Source: Ipomoea triloba
Taxonomy: Eukaryota > Streptophyta > Magnoliopsida > Solanales > Convolvulaceae
DNA: 64,000 nt
Direction: 5' to 3'
Assembly (NCBI RefSeq): GCF_003576645.1
Contig: NC_044925.1
Location: 17,723,600-17,787,599, forward strand
This document shows, piece after piece, positions 11,387-22,464 of the stretch (its first letter is position 1; each line of letters begins with the position of its first letter). The notes below the pieces were generated by a model that did not search any database, was not told the origin of the DNA, and saw only the letters and a program-made list of their open reading frames with translations. Position numbers and translations under genes: made by a program.

Positions 11387-12545
11387 TCAGCCATATTCCT
11401 TGGTAGTGGGTAGAAAACATTTCGGTACCCACGTATTCTTCCATGTCAGCTTGTCATTTTTCCACTTCGGTTTTGACTTAGTTTTCGTTTTGATCATCGC
11501 TCTCACATTATCATCTTCTTCCTTCATTCTTTCCTTCTCATCATTTGTGGCTTGTCCATCAAATCTCAGGGTTATCTCACCTGAACTAACATCTATGCGT
11601 GCATGACATGTAGCCAAAAATGGTCTTCCAAGAATTAAGGATCCATGGGGCTCATTACCACCCATCTTGCAAACAACAAAATCGACAGGCACAAGAAATT
11701 TTCCTATTCTTACTAGAACGTCTTCCGCGAAGCCTTCCGGGTACCGTGTGGTCCCGTCAGCTAAACGTAGATTCAGCATCGTCGGTTTCAAGCTTGGTAA
11801 GTTCAATTTTTTAAAAAGATTTCAAGACATGACATTAATAGAAGCTCCAAGATCGGCAAGAGCATTTTGAGGTTCCATGTTCTGTATAGAACAAGGAATC
11901 AACAAAGCTCCAGGGTCGCCCTTCTTTCTGGGGTAACCCTCAGTCAAACAAGCCGAAGACTCTTGGCTTAAGCAAGTAATATTATCACAATTGTCATCTT
12001 CAAATAACTCGCGGCATTCCTTGTTATTGAAAAATTTTCGGATAAAAGCATTAATTGTACCTTCTCGTGCCGCTTCTTTCTCTTTTGCATTTTTGGATTT
12101 GTCTCTTGGTAGTTCCTTTTCTTTTTGGCGTACTTCCGAAGTGATTTTCTCATAGCTTTCCTTCATTGAGATTGTGCACAAACCGCTTGCATTTTTTAAT
12201 TCACGATCGGGACTACAAGAGCTAGTCTCATCTCTCTTATCTTCTTTCCTACATTGGCATATTCCGCATACAATATCCATCGGGTCACACTTTCCATCTT
12301 TTTCTTCCTTGGCATCAATAGCATTGACTCTCTCCTTTGGATTGTTCTCCGTGGTACTCAGGAGTTGTCCGTAGTGTCTCTCAGACATCATCTTAAACAT
12401 TTGTGAGATTTGGTTCTCAATGGTTTTAAGTGTAGCTTTGGATTCTTGCCTGAGACTAGAAATCTCTTGTCGAATCTCTTGAGTGATCTCTTGTTTAAGA
12501 TTTGCACGATCATTTTTTAGTTCCATGATCGTCCTTGTAAGCCTT
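11387..12545 (-). pseudogene. E2 gag C-terminal part and protease
   Basis: This continues the gag frame interrupted by E3. It starts inside a coiled-coil-like segment (ELKNDRANL) and contains an AFIRKFFNNKECREL region. The retropepsin follows: DLGASINVMS holds the catalytic D-[LST]-G-A motif, and further on come the flap-like region and ILGRPFLAT. The frame is open apart from a TGA at 11822-11824, where E3 has TCA. It ends in a Lys-rich tail at 11387 with no RT after it. B-family gag-protease therefore looks like a complete unit that never extended into polymerase in these copies. Confidence 0.75.
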
Positions 12546-13875
12546 TGATAAGCCTCTGAGATACCCTTAAATCAAGCACATTTTAGGGTGTTTTATAAAG
12601 TCTATAGCATCCTTACATGGTAAATTATGCTCATAAATGCTTGAAAATCACTAACCGATGCACAAAAGCCACTTCTAGCCTAAAGGAGGTGAAACAGGAG
12701 TCCCGGGAGCAAAAAGGACCAAAAGTTAAGCTTAAAGAGCGAACCAGGCAAGATCGGAGCCCCGGAGGACCCATCAGGATGACCACACGCATGTGAGCGT
12801 GCGTGGAATTAATCCAGTAGCCTCCCACGCACACTCACACGTGTGTGAGCAGGCGTGGAGACTACACTACGCGAATTTCGACTAGGGTTGCTTTTTCGGA
12901 GACTATTTAAACCCCTTTGATAGATTTTCAGAGGAGGTTCCCAGAAAATTAGTTTTCCCTTTCTTAGTTTTTCCTTTGGAGAACTTTCTCCATTTTCTTA
13001 GTTTTTTAGATTAGATCAATCTCCATTGTAGCAAGACAACAAGCTTGGATTGAAGATCTTCTTCACTCTAGGTGATTTCTATTTCATTTCTATAATTTTA
13101 TTTATCTTGTTCTTGGATTAAATTAGCTTTTGCTTGAATTTCATATCTTTAGTAGCTAGTTTAGTCTAGGGATTTGGATTGTGTGATTGAATATTGCTAG
13201 TGTGATGATCTTATCTCTATATCTTGGATCTATGTGTTTGTGTTGATGGATTACCTATTCTTGTCTATTGATTGTTGTTTTGATGAGATCTTGTTTGGAT
13301 TTGGCAAATCTAGATGAGAGATTGAGCTCTTGACTCTTTCATGTCTTTGATTAGAGTTAGGATTTGAAGCTTGACACAATCATAGTTCCTATGGACTTCT
13401 TAAGAATAGTAGGATAGTGTGTTGCTTAAGTGTTTGATAAAATTCCTCTTAGAACTTTGGATGCTTGAAGGCACTCCTAAGTCAAAGAAGCCTTAGTACA
13501 CAAAGGTGGAAAAGGACTAAGACAACACACTCTTGAATAGCCAATATCCTAGCAATCCCGATCCATGACCTTAGACACTCCACAATGCAACATCCATGAA
13601 CACTATCCAATACCTACCCCTTTTTACATATTTACAAATCCTTTTTACTTTACTACTCTCTTGCACTCAAACCAACCAAATGAACTACTCTCACTCACAA
13701 ATGCACCCTTCACCACACTCGAATCCTATGCATGATCCAATCAAGTAAACTCCCGAACACTTGACACACCTCCACGTCCCTCCTTCGAGACCGACACTCA
13801 GAGAGTCACAGACTTTCCGTTTTAACAAACAAATATCTCTTGACATCTCAACCACCACGCAAAACTCCAATGTCA
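12546..13875 (+). repeat. E3 5' LTR, 1330 bp
   Basis: It starts TGATAAGCCTCTGAG and ends AATGTCA. The inverted-repeat block lies at about 12785-12861, a TATTTAAA box at about 12904, and a donor-like CTCTAG|GTGATTTC at 13071. Compared with the 3' LTR, both ACGCGT cores have lost their CpG (ACGCAT and ACGTGT), as methylated-cytosine decay would give. Confidence 0.88.
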
Positions 13876-13878
13876 AAA

Positions 13879-13896
13879 TGGCGCCGTTGCCGGGGA
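13879..13896 (+). other. E3 primer binding site, tRNA-Asp
   Basis: TGGCGCCGTTGCCGGGGA lies three bases after the LTR end. The leader up to 14072 has no gene. Confidence 0.9.
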
Positions 13897-14072
13897 AGGC
13901 AATAGGTTGTCATATGTTTTTGTTTACTTTGATTGCATGAATGCTAGATTTGAGCATTGTTAATCCATTCCACTTTATTTTGTTTTATTTTTATTTGTTT
14001 TTGCTACTAACCCAATTGACTACTTCTAGTCAATTGTGGAATTTTTGTTTCATTGATAGTTCTACTAGATGA

Positions 14073-16772
14073 ATGCACACGCGAGAAAAAGGAAATCAAG
14101 GCTTACTACCTTACATTCCTGAAATTAATAGAGCAACTAGAAGGAAAAATACCCAAGGATCACTAATGGCTTCATCAAGCGCAACAAGAAATCCACAAGG
14201 AAGAGGAACAACTGTACCAAATCCACCCCTAGTTCCAATTAATCCACAAGTACCAATTACCCATGAAGAACCAATTCTGGAAGAACCACAAGCTAACAGA
14301 GCAAACAATCAAGAGAACATTCGTGAAGAAGAATATTATGGAAATCCTCAAGAACCACAAAGATCAATTGCAGATTACACGACTCCTGATTTTAACATGC
14401 ACAACTCGATCTATGTACCGCCAATGGAGAACGTCAACTTTCACGTGCATCCAACTATTCTCACACTGGTTCAGAACAATTAATATTCGGGATTACCATC
14501 TGAAGATCCCAACGCACACATCACAAGGTTCATACGAGCATGTGGGATGTACAGACAAGAAGGCGTTAGCGAGGAGATAGTTCGACTAAAATTATTCCCA
14601 TTTTCAGTCATAGGAGAGGCAGCACGATGGTTGGAAAGCCAAGACGACAATATTTCAGAATGTGGCAGCAGTTGCATCGTGAATTCATGAACGAGTTCTT
14701 TCCCATTACAAAAACTATGAGGATTAGAAGGCTAATACAAGAATTCAAGCAAGGAAGGCTTGAGAGTTTGTGACAGGCTTGGCGACGATTCAAAGTTCTT
14801 AAAAGGCAATGCCCACAAGATCTGATGCACCCATGGGACATGATTAGCTCATTCTACGGAGGGCTGACAGATGAAGGAAAAATGTTGCTTGACTCATCCG
14901 GAGGGCTGACAGATGAAGGAAAAATGTTGCTTGACTCATCCTCCAGCCTGACAGATGAAGGAAAAATGTTGCTTGACTCATCCTCCAGCGGTGCCTATGA
15001 AGGAAAAATGTTGCTTGACTCATCCTCCAGCGGTGCCTTTGTCTCCCTAGCTTTGCAAGAAGCTGAAGAATTGATCGAGAGAATATCTAAGAATACCTCT
15101 TGTTGGTATGACCGGCGAGGAGAGCATGGAGGCATATATGAAGTTGATAATCGTGTAGCGAGTGAGGCAAAAATCGAAGCAATGAATCACGAAATCAAAA
15201 AGCTACATGCCATGGTAGAAAAAATGGAAGGAAAACCCAAGCCTTGCATGGCTTTGGCACTTTATTGTAATATCTGTGGAGGACCTCATGATACCAATAT
15301 TTGCACTTCTCCGTCTGCATCTGAGCAAGTTGAGGCGGTAGATTACCAAAGGAACTCCAACTTCAATGCTTATGGACAAAACCAAAGATCAAACAACAAT
15401 TGGAAACAGGGAGAGGGTTGGAACAATAGCAACAATGATGGATATCAAGCGCGAGGACAATACAACTATGGAAACAAGCCTGCATATGGACAGAATGACA
15501 AAAACAGACTGATGTACAATCAAAACCAAGGAAATGGAAATCAGATGACCCAGTTCAAGCCACAATACAACTCTCAACTTGACTTTACTCAACAAAGGAG
15601 GGATGACATCCGTGAAGTAGATGAAAGACTTACAAGGACGATCATGGAACTCAAAAATGATCGGACAAATCTAAAGCAAGAGATTACTTAAGAGATTAGA
15701 CAAGAAATTTATAGTCTTAGACAAGAGTCCAAGGCTACACTTAAGACAATTGTGAATCAAATCTCTCAAATGTTTAAGATGATGTCTGAGAGACACTACG
15801 GACAACTCCCGAGTAACACTGAGAACAATCCAAAAGAGAGAGTCAACGCCATTGATGCCAAGGAAGATAAACATGAAAAGTGTGATCCAATGGATGCTAT
15901 TTGTGGAAAATGTCAATGTAAGGTAGATGACCAAAGAAACGAGACTACCCTTGTAGTCTCACTCTCGAACTAAAGAATGCGAGCGGGTCATGCACCATAT
16001 CAATGAAGGAAAACAAGGAGAAAACCACTTCGGAAGAATGCGCAAAAGAAAAGGAGCTACCACGAGACAACATCAAAAGTTCAAAAGAGAAAGAAACGGC
16101 TCGAGAAGGTACCATTAATGCTTTTATCCGAAAATTTTTCAATAACAAAGAATGCCGTGAATTATTTGAGAATGACAATAGTGATAACTTTACTTGTTTA
16201 AGCCAAGAATCTTCGGCTTGTTTGACTGAGGGTTACCCCAGAAAGAAGGGTGACCTTGGAGCTTTGTTGATTCCTTGTTCTATACAGAATATGGAAGCCC
16301 AAAATGCTCTTGCCGACCTTGGTGCTTCTATCAATGTCATGTCTTCAAATCTTTTTGCAAAATTGAACTTACCATGCTTGAAACCGACAAGGCTGACTCT
16401 ACGTTTAGCTGACGAAACCACACGGTATCCTGAAGGCTTAGCGGAAGATGTTCTAGTAAGAATAGGAAAATTTCTTGTGCCTGTCGATTTTATTGTTTGC
16501 AAGATGGGAGATAACGAGCCCCGTGAATCCTTAATTCTTGGAAGACCATTTCTGACTACTTGTCGTGCGCGAATAGATGTGAGTTCAGGCTATTCGATGG
16601 ACAAGCCACGAATGATGAAAAGGAAAAAGTGAAAGAATGAACTGATGAAGATGAAAGGGCAAAGGTTAAAACAAAGATGAAATCAAAGCCGAAGTGGAGA
16701 AATGTTAAGCTTACATGGAAAAACACGTGGGTACCAAAATGCTTCTTACCCACTACCAAGGAATATGGTTGA
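14073..16772 (+). pseudogene. E3 gag-protease, several breaks
   Basis: It starts MHTREK at 14073, as in E2. A TAA at 14481-14483 interrupts it. The capsid (Retrotrans_gag) region follows with GEAARWLES, FFPITKTMRI and FKVLKRQCPQ, damaged by a one-base loss near 14651 and a TGA at 14771. A 42-bp tandem array enlarges it at 14858-15025. A CX2CX3HX4C zinc knuckle is at about 15269-15307, an Asn/Gln-rich stretch follows, then a coiled coil with a TAA at 15689-15691 where E2 has CAA. A frameshift precedes the protease part (16003-16632), which has DLGASINVMS and ILGRPFLTT. A small deletion near 16590 breaks the last part, which ends at 16772. Confidence 0.8.
14858..15025 (+). repeat. 42-bp tandem array inside E3 gag (4 units)
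   Basis: Units start at 14858, 14900, 14942 and 14984, each exactly 42 bp (14 codons), so the frame is kept. The unit encodes GGLTDEGKMLLDSS with changes at its start. E2 has one unit at this place. The junctions move forward by 0, 6 and 13 bases, as if copying had jumped back 42 bases at successively later points. Confidence 0.85.
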
Positions 16773-16795
16773 ATTCTGAACAAGGTATGATGCGT

Positions 16796-16842
16796 CTAGC
16801 CAATGACGTAAACTGTGGCGCTACTTGGGAGGCAACCCAAGT
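16796..16842 (+). other. conserved post-gag hairpin motif of E3
   Basis: AATGACGTAAACTGTGGCGC is followed by TTGGGAGGCAACCCAA (16825-16840), with TTGGG complementary to CCCAA. It is equivalent to 11316-11360 in E2 and 27278-27317 in E4. Confidence 0.6.
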
Positions 16843-17229
16843 TTTTAATAATATGTTCTTACATCGTTTTTATGCTTTCGTTTTCAATGTTTTTGTTCTA
16901 ATAATTTGCTACAATCAAATGGAACCATGTTTTAAGGACTAACTTGTAGGAGTCGGGACTAAAATTTGCTTTGGAAATGCTTATTTTGGCCATAGGTATG
17001 AAGGGAAAGGCCAAAACCAGAAGAAAACAGTGCAGAGGACTGACACGAGGGCTCACACGTGTGTAGCCGTGCGTGGGAACGAGGCAGTAGCCTCCCACGC
17101 ACGCTCACACGCGTGTAGCCATGCGTGGGAGCGAGGCATTAAGCTCCCACGCAAGGTGAATCCTATACTCAAGGTTTGAATATCCATTCTATTTTTACTT
17201 TAAAGAAGATCAAATACATCACCATCAAG
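16843..17229 (+). promoter_or_regulatory. internal inverted repeats and leader upstream of ORF1
   Basis: No gene is seen. At 17041-17153 two hairpin-forming arms are built from ACACGTGTGT, CGTGCGTGGGA, TCCCACGCACG and ACACGCGTGT with a loop containing GCAGTAGCC. Because an LTR-type block precedes a predicted 5' splice site and then ORF1, this could be a second promoter; no clear TATA box is present, so that is speculative. Confidence 0.4.
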
Positions 17230-17926
17230 GTAATTTCTCATCTTTTAACTATTTATCCTTGAATATTCATGAGTATGGAAGAGCTTGAATGTGAAATTTG
17301 TTCTACATTCCCTTGCATGATTTTGAATGTTTTGAATGTTTAAATTGGTTTATAATGCTTCATAGAACTATCTTTTAATGTTTTATTTCATTATTAATGA
17401 TTACATTGATGGATTGTTATGTATTTTTTGAGCTTTAAGTGTGAACACCATTGATGAACAAATGGGTTTGTTAGATTTCTTGTTGAAATTATGAAATTGA
17501 TGCTTGAATTGATGTGTAAACTTGTTGTAGAACTATTATATGCCATCAATTTGACTTTTCACATGCTACATTGCCCAAATTGAATTTTCAATTCCAAACC
17601 CTAATTTTTGAATTTGGGGAAGAAGATGAAGTTGACTTTTTGAAATTTTTGACTTTTATAGTTGACTTCTTATTTGATTATCAAATTGAATTATCTTATG
17701 ATGAATTTATGCATGTGTGTGATAATGGAATGATATTGTTGATATTCTTATGCTAGAATTGTCCAAAATATAGGGGAAACTATGGCGAAATTTTCGAAAA
17801 TTCTTAGCCCATATGTTTGAAATCCATTATCTTGACAAGGAATTTTACACAAATGCAATGGTGACTTATTTGAGAAATATTTATTCGAAACCAATTACCA
17901 TGAATGATAATTTCTATAATTTGTAG
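17230..17926 (+). other. predicted leader intron before E3 ORF1
   Basis: The donor ATCAAG|GTAATTTC is at 17230 and the acceptor ATTTGTAG| ends at 17926, one base before the ORF1 ATG. The length of 697 nt and both sites match E2 (698 nt). The segment is AT-rich and otherwise empty. Confidence 0.5.
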
Positions 17927-17927
17927 G

Positions 17928-19160
17928 ATGGGACGCTCGAAAGAAATCGCAGAGAAATCAAAGCACGATCATGGTGAATCGAGCCGGTCGCCAGCACGAC
18001 CACGTGAAACAGTTCAACAAGCTCCCCAGGAGCCTGGGTCAAGGTCATTAAGACACTTGACGCCCGTCCAGCTTACATCGGTGGATAGATATAAGGGGAA
18101 ACAGCTTTTGGTCGGCCGCCACTTTGATGACAATGTTTTAAGGGAATTCGGTTGTTTGGATGAAGTGACCGGACTTCTCAGGCACCCACAGCTCCGCTCT
18201 CTATTTGAGTGGAGAGGACCTACCTATGCGCCTGTTACTTATGAATTCTTGGCAACCTTGGATATTCGCAAGGAGGTCAACGATGCAAGAGAGTCCATTT
18301 CGTTCACACTATTCGGCAACCACAACAGTATGTCTGTCAACACTTCGGGTGTTACGCTCGGATTCCATGAAGCCGTCGGCGTGACTATGCCATACTTCAG
18401 AGAATTTAAAGAGGACTTTGATTTAGAGGCAGTGGCTATTCAATATTGGAAAAGCATCACCAACATTGCCCCATACAACTCATCAAACCTCAAGGCAAAC
18501 CTCATCACCCGCAATGCTTTAAAGGCTATCAGATTAGCCTTTGCTATAAATCTCTCTGGCAGAACCACAAATCACAACAAGGTATGCAAACAAGATTTGT
18601 TTTACATGTGGTGCATGGAGAATGAGGTTGACATCAACATGGGCATTCAAGCTAGAAAATGGCTCCAAACCCAACAAAAGCCTAAGGTTCAGACAGTGTT
18701 TGTCGGACCTTTTGTTACGAGATTGTGCTACGGGTTGGGCCTATTGGACCGATTGATGGGAGGGAAGGATGAAGGTTTCACAATTCCTTTCTCCGTGGGT
18801 GAGTTCTTTGCCGCAGATTTGAGGCTTGGAGGGGATGATGCACCGGATCTGGCAGCTTCTGATGATGAGAATGAGGAAGAAGAGAACGGGGAAGATGTTG
18901 CTGCACAGGAGCATGGCCCTACTCCCATGGATTGGGATACGACGCAGACCTTTCACAAGCAGCTCCATGATGAACAGATGAACTACTAGCATGAGCAGCG
19001 AACGTGGCAGGAAGGCCACTTTACATCCTTCTCTGCAAGACAAGATGTCCACACCGAAGACCTCAACCGCATGAGAAGGGCGGTGGAGGAAAATGATAGG
19101 AGAATTGTTGCACTCGAAGCTAGATTCGATAGGCAATTCCAGCCCTTCGGTGATAACTGA
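17928..19160 (+). CDS. E3 Athila-ORF1-like protein with one in-frame stop
   Basis: The ATG at 17928 follows the predicted splice acceptor. The frame is open for 353 codons to a TAG at 18987-18989, where E2 has TGG, and then continues in frame to a TGA at 19158-19160. The start is basic and Ser/Pro-rich (MGRSKEIAEKSKHDHGESS). The middle has EFLATLDIRKEV, ARESISFTLFG, LFYMWCMENEV and FVTRLCYGLGL, and the end is acidic with a short coiled coil. This order resembles Athila ORF1 proteins in the env position. There is no signal peptide or membrane segment, so an envelope role is not supported. It is the least damaged reading frame of family B. Confidence 0.65.
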
Positions 19161-20040
19161 TGCCTTCCTTCGACTGTCTTCGATCTTGACACTTGACATT
19201 TGAAACTGAGTCCAACTGGACACTGGTTACGTTGGTTGATAGTCCTATGAGAACAATAGGATCCCTATGCGCGGGGTTCCAACTTTTATTTCTTTATTTC
19301 TTTACTCTGCTTTACTTTAGTTTATCGCTTTATGTTATTTACATTTTAACTGCTTTACTTATCTGCTTTACTATTTGAATAATTTTTTCTTATTTACATA
19401 CTTTATTATCTATGTTTATGTATTTATCACTTTTATATTTCTATAATAATTGAATAGTACTCCGAAAAACCCTTTTGTATGTTATGTCTCCATTTCTTAT
19501 AGAGCATCTATAACGGGAGCAGGCCTATGCTGGAAGCTAAAGTGTGGAAAGAGGGATGCATACTTGGTTTATCCTCTTATCCCTTTTCTAATTTTAAGCC
19601 CCGTTTTGATCTTTAAAGTGTGGAAATATTTTCTTTATAGCTTTGTGTATGCGTATATTAGAGTTTACCATGTTTATTAGGATCGTTTGATGCATACCCT
19701 ATATCCCAGAGCAAATTCCAAAGTGTGGAAAGGGATCTTTATTTGTCTATCCTTAGAATCCCTGTTCGTTCCTTTACCCTATACCGTATAGAAACATCGA
19801 GGACGATGTTTGTTTTAGAGTGTGGAAAGGACGCACTTTGTGCTTTACATGCTTACATACTTAAAATAAGAAGTTGAAGCTCTTGGAAATGATAAGCGGG
19901 TGCATTTGCAGTTTTGAAAAGAGAGTTATTATTTGTGTTATCTAGAGAGAATTTTGACTGGATGCCCAAAAATTTTTACTCTCCAAATATCTTTGAGGAA
20001 GTTACTTTTCGCACTCATGAGAGTGTTTAGATCCAAATAA
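19161..20040 (+). other. E3 3' noncoding region, first part
   Basis: I see no gene. AAAGTGTGGAAA-type motifs occur at about 19540, 19617, 19722 and 19821, and the dyad ACATCGAGGACGATGT at about 19794. The same order is found in E2 on the other strand. Confidence 0.5.
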
Positions 20041-20286
20041 GTTTATATTCTTGCCTGCTTGCATGATGTTCACCCCAAATAAGTTTATATTCTTGCCTGC
20101 TTGCATGATGTTCACCTCAAATAAGTTTATATTCTTGCCTGCTTGCATGATGTTCACCTCTTATTTACGTAGGACCTTGCCTGCTTGCATGATGTTCACC
20201 TCTTATTTACGTAGGACCTTAGTCAAGGATCTCTTGAACACCTCTTATTTACGTAGGACCTTAGTCAAGGATCTCTTGAAGTGGGA
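20041..20286 (+). repeat. 42-bp sliding tandem array in E3 3' region
   Basis: GTTTATATTC starts at 20041, 20083 and 20125; CTTGCCTGCTT starts at 20050, 20092, 20134 and 20176; TTATTTACG starts at 20161, 20203 and 20245. Every step is exactly 42 bp although the repeated text moves along. E2 has one copy of this stretch. An open frame across it (20051-20407) is a by-product of 42 being divisible by three. Confidence 0.85.
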
Positions 20287-20908
20287 GTGTGCACTTTTTA
20301 ATTTGAGAAAGATAAAACTAGCGAGGCCCGGAATTAAACTAACCTTGGTAGGGCATGGGGCAAAAGGTGAGCCTGTTAGTAAGCTTAATAGAAAACAAAA
20401 CCCTTGAACAAAAAAAAATAGAAAAAGGCATGAGAGGTTGACACGAGGAGAAGTCGAAAAGGCAAAATGCCAATCACCAAGTTTTAAAATTTGAGGGAAG
20501 CCAATTCGTTGGGTTGTGTTCAAACCATAGTCTTCGGTAAGAAAAAAGCTTTATCTGGAGTTGGTTGTTCACATAAAAAGATCCCAAGGATTGAGAAAAT
20601 ATAGCTGAGGTGAGCCGCTTCGCTAGGATTCGAGTACCCATCGCACTGACCTTCGAAAAAACATGGAGCTCCATGTGAAGTCGGGTGGCTCGATGACGTT
20701 ATCCTAGGAAGTGAGAAGAAAAGAGGAACCGCGCTAAGCCAAAAGCGGTGAGTGGTCCATGCCCCTACCCTCATTTACATTTACGCTGGGCTTTGGCGTA
20801 TAAGGATGGAAAGTTGATTAGCTAGTGCACATCGTTCCCACTAGTGGGATCGGCTAGAGGCCATATTTAAATAGAAGGTTAACCAAAACCTCGAAAATCC
20901 ATGCTTGC
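20287..20908 (+). other. E3 3' noncoding region with twin stem-loop, up to E4
   Basis: No gene. The second stem-loop is well kept: CTAGGAT (20623-20629) with ATCCTAG (20701-20707), and CGAG (20631-20634) with CTCG (20689-20692), around the palindrome CATGGAGCTCCATG. The first copy, about 20490-20595, is eroded. AGTGGGA (20280-20286) and TCCCACT (20836-20842) flank the pair. E4 interrupts the region at 20909; it resumes at 30097. Confidence 0.6.
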
Positions 20909-22243
20909 TGATAGACGCCAAAAGTACCTAATTATCTAGAACTTATTAAGTTGAATTATTGCCAAAACAAAGTCTTAAAGAATGCAATTACGTGTTTAGA
21001 TGCTATTTTACTAACAAATTGCAAATGAGTTATGTGTGGAGTGTTTTGAAGAATTCCCACAGGGATGAAGGTTGAAATCAACCGAAAGAGAGCATAAACC
21101 ATTGAAAAGAAGAATCAATCCACATGGGAGCACGCGAAGACCGAACCGGAAACAACAAAAGGAACGAAAACGAAGGAACCACGCCCACGAGCCTCACCAC
21201 GCGTGTGAGCTGGCGTGGAAATATTCCAGTAACTGTCCACGCCAGTCCACACGCGTGTGGCAGACGTGGGACAACACCAGAAACCTGGTCGATGTTTTAG
21301 TATTTAAGGGACATTTCAGCTAGGTTTAGAGAGTCTTTTGTCAAATTTTTCATTCTACAATCTTAAGTTAGGGTTAGATAGGACTAGGGAGAGGAGGAAG
21401 AGCTCCTTGGAGAAAAAGAACTTGGATCTTCATACCTTTGAGATCTTTTGGGTAACTTCTTTCATTAAAGACTTGTTTTCTCTTTGGATATCTCTTGCTT
21501 TTCCTTTTCCTTAAAGTTATTTGCTTTTTATCTTGATCTTGTAGATATACTTTTCTATTTTAGTGATGTGATGTTGTTAAAGCCTATGAGAGGCTAATCC
21601 CTAGGATAGGGGCTAGATTGAATGGAGATTTGGTGTTCATGATCTAATTGGATAAATGAGTTTGATTTCTTTGGGGAATGTTGAAATTGTATGTATGTTT
21701 GGTATGATCTTGTTAGATCGAGGGCCCCGATCTCTCTAAGAGTATAGGATCATCTCTTTGGCGAGATATCGCAAAGAGATGTAGCCCACTACCCACATCT
21801 CCCGCTCTCAATCTAAGAAGATGAGATCCGGAGGGAACTTGTAGACAAAGTGTTTGATAAAATTCCCCAACCGGCTGAGGATTGGGAGCTTGAGTGTGAC
21901 GCCACTCAGGACATTGTTCCAAGCTCCTTCAACCATAACTCAAGGGAAATTAATACTCTACCTTGCGCCTTGAACCAATCTCCACGATATCCTAGCCCCA
22001 TCCACCTTTATTTACCTTCACTTACTTCTTTATTTTTATCAACCTTTGCCCTCTTACTACTTCTTTTCACCAATATCCATATGCTCAACCTCAGTGTTAT
22101 CCAAATAAACCAAGATAGCAAACCCGTATATTCTCCAATTTGCCATCCGCGAGAGATACGACACTCGGGGAGTTCATGACTCTTCGTTTTATCACTTCCA
22201 CACCACCTTCACGTTCACTCACCCCATACAAACAATCATGTCA
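20909..22243 (+). repeat. E4 5' LTR, 1335 bp
   Basis: It starts TGATAGACGCC and ends AATCATGTCA. The inverted repeat is at 21198-21257, TATTTAAG at about 21301, and a donor-like GG|GTAACTTC at 21452. The tail shares CGACACTCGGGGAGT and CTCTTCGTTTTATCA with family A. Confidence 0.92.
21198..21257 (+). promoter_or_regulatory. LTR inverted repeat (family C), 22-bp arms
   Basis: The left arm (21198-21219) and right arm (21236-21257) are complementary at 20 of 22 positions and close a 16-nt loop containing ATTCCAGTAAC. The arms contain ACGCGT and GGCGTGG. The block is about 45 bp upstream of the TATA-like sequence. A transcription factor site, RNA hairpin or DNA cruciform are all possible. Confidence 0.6.
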
Positions 22244-22446
22244 AAATGGCGCCGTTGCCGGGGATGGCAAACGGTGAATTTAAAATTTTACTATCTTGAA
22301 TCGTTTGGATAACTTGCTTACTTCATTTTCTTTTGTTTTGTTTCATTGCTATCTACACTTTCGCACCCAACTGTACACCACTGCGCTAATCTGTGAAAGG
22401 AGCTACCTCTTGTGCTCCGACTCTTTGTCTGAAAATTTGATTGTAG
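21452..22446 (+). other. predicted leader intron of E4 spanning the primer site
   Basis: The donor TTTTGG|GTAACTTC in the LTR and the acceptor TTTGATTGTAG|GACTT at 22446, 18 bases before the ATG at 22465, bound 995 nt. Splicing would remove the LTR tail and the primer site, leaving an RNA fit for translation but not for reverse transcription. This is an inference from site sequences only. Confidence 0.35.
22247..22264 (+). other. E4 primer binding site, tRNA-Asp
   Basis: TGGCGCCGTTGCCGGGGA lies three bases after the 5' LTR. Confidence 0.92.
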
Positions 22447-22464
22447 GACTTCCTTGACGCAATC

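Noticed and set aside
17928..19160. True retroviral envelope gene in E3
   Set aside because: It is in the env position, but no signal peptide, transmembrane segment or cleavage site is seen.
20051..20407. 118-residue frame with repeated LPACMMFTS
   Set aside because: It is created by the 42-bp sliding duplications in noncoding sequence; E2 has no such frame.
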